A stretch of DNA of 64,000 nucleotides, taken from Brevibacillus choshinensis (GTDB lineage Bacteria > Bacillota > Bacilli > Brevibacillales > Brevibacillaceae). The position numbers and the translations under genes were made by a program. Shown here piece after piece: positions 55,666 through 63,013 of this stretch. Positions within the stretch are counted from its first letter, which is position 1. Each line of letters begins with the position of its first letter. Below the pieces are notes generated by a model. The model was not told where the DNA came from. It ran no database searches and saw only the letters and a program-made list of their open reading frames with translations. The stretch covers positions 1,127,890-1,191,889 of the forward strand of contig NZ_LJJB01000007.1 in the NCBI RefSeq assembly GCF_001420695.1, written 5' to 3'.

Positions 55666-56778
55666 ATGAACAATCGGAGCATTACGGCACAGGACGTAAA
55701 TTGCGCTGTCGCCTTAAACGCCTTGATTCCTCTTGCCAACGAACGAACGCTTCAGGCCGCTTATTACATTCTGCGAGGCAGAAAAGCCAACCAGACTCTG
55801 CAAGATGTGCATTTGTACAACCTTTATCCGTATTATCGGATGTTTCCACGTTTTTCAAAAGAGGATTGGAATAAAATTGTTTCAACTTTGTTGCAAAACG
55901 AACTCGTCGAGTATCTTGAAGTGACTTCAACGAATGGTAAGCCGTCTTTTTCGGTAACGAAAAAAGGCAAAGAGCAGGCTAGGGAATGGACATCACGATA
56001 TCAACTCGATTTTTGGCTGGCTCCATTTACGGATTCTGGAATGGCTGAAAGAGTCGAGCTGTTTTGGCATCGTCTTCATTTAGTTGTCCAAACGATCTCG
56101 CAGCTCCTTGCCGAAGATATGGGCTTTATGCCTGTGGTGTCGGACAAGAAAATTCAGCAGTGGGTAAAGGCGCAAGTCAGCAGCCCTACAGATAGATCTC
56201 AGTGGAAACAGCAGTTGGGAGAAGAACTATATCATCTGTGGTCCCCATTACCTCAGGAAGTACAGACCTTGCTGGTAGGGCAATTATCAGGTGCAGCTCA
56301 AGTGGGGAAAACCTTGAGCCAGTTATCCATGCAACAAAATCAAGCGTCGACGTATCTGCTCCTTACCTTTCGCTATGGTTTAGCGCAGTCAATCCAACGG
56401 TTACAGGCTGAAGCGGGGAGCTTTCCGTACCTTTCGCGCCTTGTTTTTCAAAAAGATAAACTGGACCAGCGTCTGACTGAGAGCGCAGCAAGGACGTATA
56501 CGCTGATTCAAAGAGGGCTGGGAATCAAACAAATAGCCTCTACGAGAAAAGTAAAGGAAAGTACTGTAGAGGATCATTTAGCAGAAATTGCGCTGCGCTG
56601 TCCAGAGTGGGACTATACTGCCTATCTCGACCCAGAAATGGGGGATAGGATCGTTCAGACGAGTGAACTGCTGCAGACGAGCAGGCTTCGTCTGATCAAG
56701 GATCAGTTAGGGGCGGATGTCTCTTATTTGCAAATTCGTTTGGCCTTGGCGCGAAGGCAGGGGGAGAGTGGGATATGA
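55666..56778 (+). CDS. ypbB: YpbB-like protein with RecQ-type helix-turn-helix
   Basis: A 370-residue protein. The C-terminal region (ARTYTLIQRGLGIKQIASTRKVKESTVEDHLAEI, about 270-305) is the helix-turn-helix that often ends RecQ helicases. The N-terminal part is helical and of no known fold. It matches YpbB of B. subtilis in order before recS. The stop overlaps recQ (ATGA). A partner of the downstream helicase is the likely role, as inferred from the split layout. Confidence 0.75.
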   Translation: MNNRSITAQDVNCAVALNALIPLANERTLQAAYYILRGRKANQTLQDVHLYNLYPYYRMFPRFSKEDWNKIVSTLLQNELVEYLEVTSTNGKPSFSVTKKGKEQAREWTSRYQLDFWLAPFTDSGMAERVELFWHRLHLVVQTISQLLAEDMGFMPVVSDKKIQQWVKAQVSSPTDRSQWKQQLGEELYHLWSPLPQEVQTLLVGQLSGAAQVGKTLSQLSMQQNQASTYLLLTFRYGLAQSIQRLQAEAGSFPYLSRLVFQKDKLDQRLTESAARTYTLIQRGLGIKQIASTRKVKESTVEDHLAEIALRCPEWDYTAYLDPEMGDRIVQTSELLQTSRLRLIKDQLGADVSYLQIRLALARRQGESGI

Positions 56779-58295
56779 ACGAGCTGCTATTGGAAAAATT
56801 ACATACCCATTTTGGCCACGCTTCCTTTCGACCAGGTCAAGAAGAAGTCATTCGCCGTGTTATGGATGGTCGCAACGTGTTGGCGATCCTCGCGACAGGC
56901 GGAGGAAAATCTGTCACGTATCAGCTGCCAGCCTTGCTTTTACCGGGAATCACAGTGGTTGTTTCTCCGTTGATCTCCTTGATGCTTGATCAGGTACAAC
57001 AATTGAGAACGCGCAGGAAGATACCTGCTACCTATCTAAACAGTGCGCAAGACTATACGGAATCGCGAGATGTCTTACGTGAGCTCAGTAGCGGAGCTTA
57101 CAAGCTCTTATATGTGTCACCGGAAAAACTGCAGCAACCGTACGTTCAGTCCGTATTGAAACGGGTAGGAGTATCGCTGGTCGCCATCGATGAAGCACAC
57201 TGTATCTCTCAATGGGGGCATGATTTTCGAACGGACTATTTACGACTGCCGGATGCCATTCGTCAAATAGGGAGTCCCCCCGTGCTGGCTGTAACGGCTA
57301 CTGCAACTTCGGAAGTTCGGTCTGAAATTGGTCAATTACTCCATATCCTGCCAGAAGATATGATCGTACAGGCTCTGAATCGTACAAACATTTCGCTGGA
57401 TCTGATTGCGGTGACGGACGAAGGAGAGCGCCGGGAGCAGGTACTCCGAATGATTGATGAGCTGCAGGGGCCGGGTATTGTATACTGTAGCACGCGCAAC
57501 GCTGTTGAAGTCCTCGTCGCTTCCTATCAACTAGAGGGAACAAAACGGGTTCACGGGTATCACGGTGGCATGGAGAGTATGGAGCGGATGCTAATTCAGT
57601 CGCAGTTTATAGCGGATGAACTGGATGTCATTGTCGCGACAAATGCGTTTGGTATGGGGATCGACAAGCCAAACATCCGATACGTCATTCATTATCAGGT
57701 GCCATCTAGTTTGGAAGCGTATGCCCAGGAAATAGGGCGTGTGGGTCGAGACGGACAGCCAGGTTATGCCGTCCTTTTCCACGTGGAGGATGACTGGCAC
57801 ATTCACCAGCACATGGTAGAAAAAGAGTACCCGACACAGATGCAGGTCATGCAGTTTTATCATTGGTTTCATTCTCATTCCGGACAGCCTAGAACGAGTG
57901 AAGTCTGGGCTGCGCTAGAAATGACGGAGGAAATGGTTCAATTGCTCACTTTTTACGCAGAGCAGACAGGCCTAACGGCTGAAGTAGCTGCCACTGGAGA
58001 GGCTGAGCGGGATCATGTACTGCGGATTTGGCAAGAAACGGAAAAGAGGAAAAGGCTGAAGAAACAGAAACTATTTGAAATGCTTTCCTATGTAGAAGGC
58101 ACCGAGGGTTGTTTACGGAAGAAGTTGAACCACTATTTCGGGGAGGAGCAGGCAGAGTTTTCGTTGTACTGCTGCTCTCATTGTGGCTTGGATAGAAAGG
58201 CATTTCAGGGGAAAATATCTACAGTCGATCGAAAGAAACTCGAAAACTCTTGGGATTTGAGGCAGGCGTTGGAGATCCTTTTGCCGAAAAAATAA
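56775..58295 (+). CDS. recQ: RecQ-family ATP-dependent DNA helicase (RecS-like)
   Basis: A 506-residue superfamily 2 helicase. Motif I is ATGGGKSVTYQLPAL, motif II AIDEAHCISQWGHDFR, motif III AVTATAT, motif V ATNAFGMGIDKPNIR and motif VI QEIGRVGRDG. A Cys-rich zinc part follows (EGCLRKKLNHYFGE and CCSHCGL). HRDC and terminal helix-turn-helix domains are absent. ATG 56775 is coupled to ypbB. It resembles RecS of B. subtilis, a short RecQ form. Confidence 0.9.
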   Translation: MNELLLEKLHTHFGHASFRPGQEEVIRRVMDGRNVLAILATGGGKSVTYQLPALLLPGITVVVSPLISLMLDQVQQLRTRRKIPATYLNSAQDYTESRDVLRELSSGAYKLLYVSPEKLQQPYVQSVLKRVGVSLVAIDEAHCISQWGHDFRTDYLRLPDAIRQIGSPPVLAVTATATSEVRSEIGQLLHILPEDMIVQALNRTNISLDLIAVTDEGERREQVLRMIDELQGPGIVYCSTRNAVEVLVASYQLEGTKRVHGYHGGMESMERMLIQSQFIADELDVIVATNAFGMGIDKPNIRYVIHYQVPSSLEAYAQEIGRVGRDGQPGYAVLFHVEDDWHIHQHMVEKEYPTQMQVMQFYHWFHSHSGQPRTSEVWAALEMTEEMVQLLTFYAEQTGLTAEVAATGEAERDHVLRIWQETEKRKRLKKQKLFEMLSYVEGTEGCLRKKLNHYFGEEQAEFSLYCCSHCGLDRKAFQGKISTVDRKKLENSWDLRQALEILLPKK

Positions 58296-58310
58296 AGGAG
58301 GAAAATACCA

Positions 58311-58892
58311 GTGGGTGACAGTGGGCAAGAGATGGATGAAGCTAATCTACGGTTAAATCTCTGGCTGACACAAGGTTTGGTACTAGCGATCGCTGCAGGC
58401 AGCAGTTTTTTTGTTCACGGATGGATCGGCACGAGAGAGCTGTTTGTGGCTCCAGATTGGTCGGGCTTGGGGATGGCGTCGGTCGTTGCCCTATTGATTG
58501 TAGTAGCCAGTATCACCATGGACAGATACCTACCGAGTAGCTGGCAGGACGACGGAAGCGTGAATGAAATGGTCTTTGGCGGGATGTCTCCATTTATGAC
58601 GCTAGTCGTTTGTATTTCGGTCGGAGTGGGAGAAGAGTGGTTGTTTCGCGGGGTCATCCAAACAGTAGCAGGCAATATATGGACGAGTGTCCTATTTACG
58701 CTGATTCATGTGCGCTATTTGAAGAAGCCACTGTTATTTGTCAGCGTATTTGTCACCAGTATGCTCTTAGGCTACTTGTTTCAACGAGAAGGGATGCTTT
58801 GGCCATCGATTTTCGCGCATATCGCGATTGATTTGCTGCTGGCTTTTTACCTTCAGTATACGTTAAAGAAAGGAAAGGGGGAGGAACAGTGA
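58311..58892 (+). CDS. ypbD: CPBP-family (CAAX/Abi) intramembrane protease
   Basis: A 193-residue membrane protein with the motifs EEWLFRG, FTLIHVRY and HIAIDL of the CPBP glutamic-type proteases. About six helices. GTG 58311 follows AAAGGAGG. Like YpbD of B. subtilis in place. The substrate is unknown. It overlaps ypbE by four bases. Confidence 0.87.
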   Translation: MGDSGQEMDEANLRLNLWLTQGLVLAIAAGSSFFVHGWIGTRELFVAPDWSGLGMASVVALLIVVASITMDRYLPSSWQDDGSVNEMVFGGMSPFMTLVVCISVGVGEEWLFRGVIQTVAGNIWTSVLFTLIHVRYLKKPLLFVSVFVTSMLLGYLFQREGMLWPSIFAHIAIDLLLAFYLQYTLKKGKGEEQ

Positions 58893-59536
58893 GTATCGAA
58901 CAAACAGGTTTGCCGCCTCGGCGTTCCCGCAACCAGCGAACTAGTAGAACGATTTCGCTGAAAAAACTGATTCAATCTGGTTTGGTTGTGTTTGGCGCCC
59001 TATTTTTTGGATTAATCGGGATTGAGTTGTACCAGGCAAAAGTAAGTCATCCGACTGCGGCAGAGGGTAGCCCAGTGGTAAAAACTGAGGAACCAACGAA
59101 CGTTCAAACAACACCTACTACTGAGCAAGCTACAGCTAGCGAATCTGCTACTCTACCCGCGATCGTCGAGCAACCGACGCAGACAGCTCCAAGCTCTGCT
59201 CAAGCACAACCGACGCCTCCTCCTGTGGGACCTTCTACCGCGCAAAAATCAGGTTCCTCGACCTCGAGTCATGCGGGAACGACGGAAGTGACCGGGAAAA
59301 CTGCTTCTGTCGCCAAGCCGGCTACCGATGCAGGCAAGAAGGGAACATCGGGAGCAGTTGCTGAAAAACCAAAGGCGGTCAAGCACGTGGTGAGAAAAGG
59401 CGAAACGCTCTATATGCTATCGCGCAAATATTACGGGAATAACGCTAATGTGGCGAGAATTGCTAATTACAATGGCATTTCCCTGGAAGCACAATTAACA
59501 GAAGGTAAAGTAGTCATGGTACCACTCTTCCAGTAA
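58889..59536 (+). CDS. ypbE: LysM-domain membrane protein (YpbE-like)
   Basis: A 215-residue protein. A basic N-terminal segment is followed by one helix (LVVFGALFFGLIGIELY, about 32-50), a long Thr-, Ala-, Pro- and Ser-rich spacer (about 55-160), and a C-terminal LysM domain (HVVRKGETLYMLSRKYYGN). It is likely anchored in the membrane with LysM touching the cell wall. GTG 58889 overlaps ypbD. Confidence 0.87.
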   Translation: MSIEQTGLPPRRSRNQRTSRTISLKKLIQSGLVVFGALFFGLIGIELYQAKVSHPTAAEGSPVVKTEEPTNVQTTPTTEQATASESATLPAIVEQPTQTAPSSAQAQPTPPPVGPSTAQKSGSSTSSHAGTTEVTGKTASVAKPATDAGKKGTSGAVAEKPKAVKHVVRKGETLYMLSRKYYGNNANVARIANYNGISLEAQLTEGKVVMVPLFQ

Positions 59537-59596
59537 TGGTCTTTCGTTTCCCGGGTTATGCTAAATGGAAATGGAAACGACGGGTGGAGAGTGCGT

Positions 59597-60517
59597 GTGA
59601 CATACGATACAATCATCGTTGGTGGTGGGATTGGCGGACTGCAGACGGCGATCCAGCTGGCGAGAAGCTTGCGTCGTGTTGCTGTGGTTGACGTTCCAGG
59701 CGGGAGATCGACAGTAGCCAAAGCCTACCGGAATATCCTGGGGTTTCAGGACGGGATCAGTGGGGAAGGGTTGCGAAAGCTCGGTAAAGATCAGGCAGCA
59801 AAGTATGGCGTCATCTTTATTGAAGACGAAGTCACGCGTCTGGAAGGTCAAGACGATCATCGATTTATTGTGCACACGAAAAACGGGCATACCCCCATAC
59901 AGGGGCGAACACTCGTCATGGCTACGGGAATTCGCGATCCATTTCCCGTTATTCCCGGGATTCATGAATGTTTGGGTACTTCGATCTTTCTCTGCCCGGA
60001 TTGTGACGGCTATGAAACGGTCGATCAAAATACGGCTGTGATTGGAGCGCTGCCACAAGCCATTGAAATGGCAGATGAGCTCTCTTTTTACACACCTCAT
60101 CTCTTCATCATCAATCACGCAAAGAGTCCTGTTGATCCTGGAATAAGGACGGAGATGTCCAGAAAAGGCTATACCTTCGTAGAGGAAACTGTGAATAATT
60201 TCTTACATCTGGAAGGTATATTGCGGGGGTTAATCCTCTCATCTGGAGACCGATTGGATGTAACAAGGGCATTTTTATCTTTTCCAGGGGCCAAGGTACA
60301 GACCAGTTTATTGGAGCCTTTTGCAGTCCGCCTCAACGAAAAAGGACATGTCTTAACTAATCCGCGGACAAAAGAAACCGATCATCCGAACCTATGGGCA
60401 GTTGGAGATATTGTCGAGCACTCACAGCAAGTGGCCATTGCGATGGGAGATGGAGCGCAGGCCGCGATCTGGATTCAAAAACGATTACGTGAAGAGGAAC
60501 TGTCAGAACGCCGGTAA
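59597..60517 (+). CDS. Thioredoxin-reductase-like flavoprotein with eroded NADPH motif
   Basis: A 306-residue FAD protein. The FAD motif is IIVGGGIGGLQTAIQLA, and the redox pair CPDC sits in LCPDCDGYE as in TrxB. The second nucleotide motif, GGGDSA in TrxB, reads VIGALPQAIEMA, and the HRR-x(3)-R that binds NADPH phosphate is missing. GTG 59597 lies seven bases after GTGGAG. YpdA of B. subtilis, near gudB, lacks the CxxC, so this is not YpdA. A different electron donor is possible. Confidence 0.82.
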   Translation: MTYDTIIVGGGIGGLQTAIQLARSLRRVAVVDVPGGRSTVAKAYRNILGFQDGISGEGLRKLGKDQAAKYGVIFIEDEVTRLEGQDDHRFIVHTKNGHTPIQGRTLVMATGIRDPFPVIPGIHECLGTSIFLCPDCDGYETVDQNTAVIGALPQAIEMADELSFYTPHLFIINHAKSPVDPGIRTEMSRKGYTFVEETVNNFLHLEGILRGLILSSGDRLDVTRAFLSFPGAKVQTSLLEPFAVRLNEKGHVLTNPRTKETDHPNLWAVGDIVEHSQQVAIAMGDGAQAAIWIQKRLREEELSERR

Positions 60518-60532
60518 AAGGCGTTTTTTTTT
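60507..60532 (+). terminator. Terminator of the flavoprotein gene
   Basis: AACGCC pairs with GGCGTT, then nine T; it overlaps the stop codon. Confidence 0.8.
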
Positions 60533-60632
60533 GTTGAAAAAAGGGATGTGCCGTCTAGGAACCCGAACTAGCAGCGCTCAATACTATGAGGAGGAAGAAC
60601 GACTCGTAGGAGGAACGTTTCAGAATGGCAGT

Positions 60633-61031
60633 ATGGGAAGAAGCCTGCTGGTAGGGGCGCTTGCCTGGGTCTTGGGGATTGGAGCAATCCACGTATTTCC
60701 TTCGGGGACGATCCGCATCGATAGTGTGGGAGATTGGATAGCGATGCTCCTGTTCAAGCCGGCTGAAGTTTTTCTTTCTCTGTTTCTGTTTGTGTGGGCA
60801 TCCTTACTCCTGATTAGCTTGATGCAATTTCATCTATATCAATATGGTTACCTCAAGGCGTTGGAAGTGGAACATGCCTGGATGCATGTTTCCATGCTTC
60901 TGTTTGCTCTCTTTCTATTTGTCATTCAGTTTGTAAAGATGCCATTACCTACTGCTATCTTCACAGGGGGGGTTGTGGTTTACGGAGCAGCAAACAAGCG
61001 ATTACTTTTCCTGGGAAAGCGCAAATACTGA
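60633..61031 (+). CDS. Small membrane protein in the place of YpbF
   Basis: A protein of about 132 residues with about four helices (LLVGALAWVLGIGAIHVF, VFLSLFLFVWASLLLISL, VSMLLFALFLFVIQFV, TAIFTGGVVVYGA). The start is unsure: ATG 60633 lies 18 bases from AGGAGGA; ATG 60625 is better spaced, but is in another frame and stops after MAVWEEACW. A frameshift or a leader peptide is possible. ATG 60546 gives a longer, less likely form. The position suits YpbF (DUF2663), but I cannot confirm the family. Confidence 0.55.
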   Translation: MGRSLLVGALAWVLGIGAIHVFPSGTIRIDSVGDWIAMLLFKPAEVFLSLFLFVWASLLLISLMQFHLYQYGYLKALEVEHAWMHVSMLLFALFLFVIQFVKMPLPTAIFTGGVVVYGAANKRLLFLGKRKY

Positions 61032-61077
61032 CAGCCATCAACAAAGTCTGCTTTTCACTCGCCCTAATCGACAGCGC

Positions 61078-61102
61078 ACGCGAATGTGCTCGAGCATCGC
61101 GT
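61078..61102. repeat. Inverted repeat before mecA
   Basis: TGCTCGAGCA is a perfect palindrome, framed by ACGCGA and TCGCGT. It lies in the 250-base gap before mecA, which otherwise holds only a TATGAT near 61140 that could be a -10. Confidence 0.4.
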
Positions 61103-61281
61103 AAGGTGTCGCGTGGCTATGTTCCAGGTGACAAATGTGATATGATAGGACTACCTCGGATTTTCCTTTGTGTTTAAAAAAATGGATGAATGCCAACAGG
61201 TATTCGTCGGAAAATGCGGAGAACTCTTACAGGCTTACAATCATATTTTGTAGTACGACTGGATGGCGAGGAGGGACAGTC

Positions 61282-61884
61282 ATGCGTGTTGAACGCCTTG
61301 GTCAAGATAAAATACGAATCTTTTTAACGTTTGACGACCTGTCAGAGCGCGGGATAGAGAAAGAAGACATGTGGCGTGACATTCCTAAAGTACATGAACT
61401 GTTCAACGACATGATGGAACAGGCGTATCATGAATTAGGTTTTGAAGTGTCAGGGCCTGTTGCCGTTGAAGTGTTCGCCTTGCCAGCTCAGGGGATGGTC
61501 GTGATCGTAACTCGCGGCAAAAGCGGCTCAAAGGACGGGAAAGAAGAAGAGGAGTTCGACGACGAAGAAGTATATGAGCTAGAGGTTACGCTTGAAGAAA
61601 GCGACCTTATCATCTACGCCTTCCGTGATTTTGAGCATATGGTCGAAGCTGCCCATCGAATAAATGCTCTTTTGACCAATGGAGGTTCCGCTTATTTCTA
61701 CCAAGGCAAGTATCACCTGGTATTGGAAGAAGTGGAGTTGGATCAGGAGCGCTATCATAAACTGATTGCGATCCTCTCTGAGTACGGGGAAGCGACGCCG
61801 ACGACGATTTACGTATTAGAGGAATACGGAAAAGTTGTCGTGGAAGATGATGCAGTCAAGGAAATATGCAGGCATTTTAAGTAA
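61282..61884 (+). CDS. mecA: ClpC adaptor MecA/YpbH
   Basis: A 200-residue adaptor that brings substrates to ClpCP. N-terminal substrate domain MRVERLGQDKIRIFLTFDDLSERGIEKEDMW; acidic linker EEEEFDDEE (about 95-105); C-terminal ClpC-binding domain with FRDFEHMVEAAHRI and a final C-terminal helix. ATG 61282 follows GAGGAGGG. The place before the GDH gene corresponds to ypbH (mecB) of B. subtilis; which paralogue it is cannot be told. Confidence 0.9.
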   Translation: MRVERLGQDKIRIFLTFDDLSERGIEKEDMWRDIPKVHELFNDMMEQAYHELGFEVSGPVAVEVFALPAQGMVVIVTRGKSGSKDGKEEEEFDDEEVYELEVTLEESDLIIYAFRDFEHMVEAAHRINALLTNGGSAYFYQGKYHLVLEEVELDQERYHKLIAILSEYGEATPTTIYVLEEYGKVVVEDDAVKEICRHFK

Positions 61885-61903
61885 TGAAGTGCCTGGGACG
61901 ATA

Positions 61904-61936
61904 AAAAAGCACCTAGTCTACTACTAGGTGCTTTTG
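61904..61936. terminator. Two-way terminator after mecA
   Basis: AAAAGCACCTAG pairs with CTAGGTGCTTTT, between convergent genes. Confidence 0.9.
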
Positions 61937-61954
61937 CTGTGCATAGGGGACCAA

Positions 61955-62698
61955 TTAGCTTTCTAACCCAGCGAGGAAGTCTTTTTCTTTTCCCTGGAGG
62001 ACATAATCATGCAAGCTGGTCCACGAGAGAATAAAGTGATTACGTGGTGGGACATTCGAATAATCGCCTGCGCTAACGCCGGGAAAAACCCGATCTACAG
62101 ATAAATGCTGTGTACGATGAGCACGTAAGGCAGCGGCTACCTGTTCTCTGTACTCGGGTGCATCGACGATCGTCGTGATGGTTTCATACGAATCCGTAAA
62201 GGGTGGTGGTGCACTGACTTGGCCGTTAGCGGCACGCGTCGCATAATAGAGCTTACGAACGCTCGTATCCGCAGGTAGGCGGTGTATCGCTTGCGTGGTG
62301 GCTTCTGAGATCGTCTTGTGGTCCTGATGGCCGGAAATTCCGTGTGGCGCGAATGTCACGACTACCTCTGGCTGCAGTCTCGATATGGCCTCGTGTATGC
62401 GGGTAATTAGCTCCTCTAGAGGAACATCACTGAGCATTTTGTCCTCATAGTCCCAAATCTCAAGGCTTGTTACGCCCAGGATCGAGGCGGCTTCTTTGAG
62501 CTCTTGCTCACGGACGAGTGGCAAATCTTCTTGAGAACAAATGGGAGGGTTACCCGGTTTGCCTGCTTGACCGCGAGTGGCACTTATCAAGAAGCAATCT
62601 GCTTTTTGTTCATGGCGATATTTGGAAATGGTAATTCCGGAAGTAAACGTCTCATCATCCGGATGGGCAAAAATAAATAAAATGCCGTGTTTTTTCAT
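61955..62698 (-). CDS. PIG-L/LmbE-family N-acetylglucosaminyl deacetylase
   Basis: A 247-residue zinc deacetylase. Metal and base motif AHPDDETF near residue 11, and third-ligand motif GISGHQDHKTI. Members act on GlcNAc-malate (BshB, bacillithiol synthesis) or GlcNAc derivatives. ATG 62698 lies six bases after GGGGGTG; ATG 62713 overlaps that site. It could be a BshB-type enzyme, but nothing around it confirms this. Confidence 0.85.
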   Translation of the reverse strand: MKKHGILFIFAHPDDETFTSGITISKYRHEQKADCFLISATRGQAGKPGNPPICSQEDLPLVREQELKEAASILGVTSLEIWDYEDKMLSDVPLEELITRIHEAISRLQPEVVVTFAPHGISGHQDHKTISEATTQAIHRLPADTSVRKLYYATRAANGQVSAPPPFTDSYETITTIVDAPEYREQVAAALRAHRTQHLSVDRVFPGVSAGDYSNVPPRNHFILSWTSLHDYVLQGKEKDFLAGLES

Positions 62699-62863
62699 AA
62701 AAAACACCCCCATGTATAAACTTCCATAATTACTCTATCCATTATGACACAGTTCCACCGGATTGGTAATGAAACGCACGGATTTGGGGAGGCTATACGT
62801 ACGGTTATTATCGCGTTTTTACGTTTGTACAGCAAATTCAGACTACTTGTATCAACGATTTTC

Positions 62864-62892
62864 TTGATTGGTAAAATTTTGTATGATTATAC
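62864..62892 (+). promoter_or_regulatory. SigA-type promoter for the glutamate dehydrogenase gene
   Basis: TTGATT (62864-62869) and TTATAC (62887-62892), spacing 17, in an AT-rich 315-base gap. Confidence 0.55.
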
Positions 62893-62903
62893 CTTCGAAA
62901 CTA

Positions 62904-62917
62904 AGAAAACGCTTACG
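62904..62917 (+). promoter_or_regulatory. Candidate cre (CcpA) site
   Basis: AGAAAACGCTTACG matches TGwnAnCGnTnwCA except for its first and last bases, and lies about five bases after the expected start of transcription. CcpA controls rocG in B. subtilis through such a site. Confidence 0.4.
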
Positions 62918-63013
62918 AAATGGAAAAAAGGTTTTTTTATAGCTTCTCATACAGGAGACAAACATGTATACTAAAGGCTGCGTTTACCGATAACATTTTT
63001 GAGGTGGTAAGTA

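Noticed and set aside
62744-62974. Plus-strand frame of 76 codons before the glutamate dehydrogenase gene
   Set aside because: It contains the promoter and cre-like site of that gene and lacks a ribosome site.
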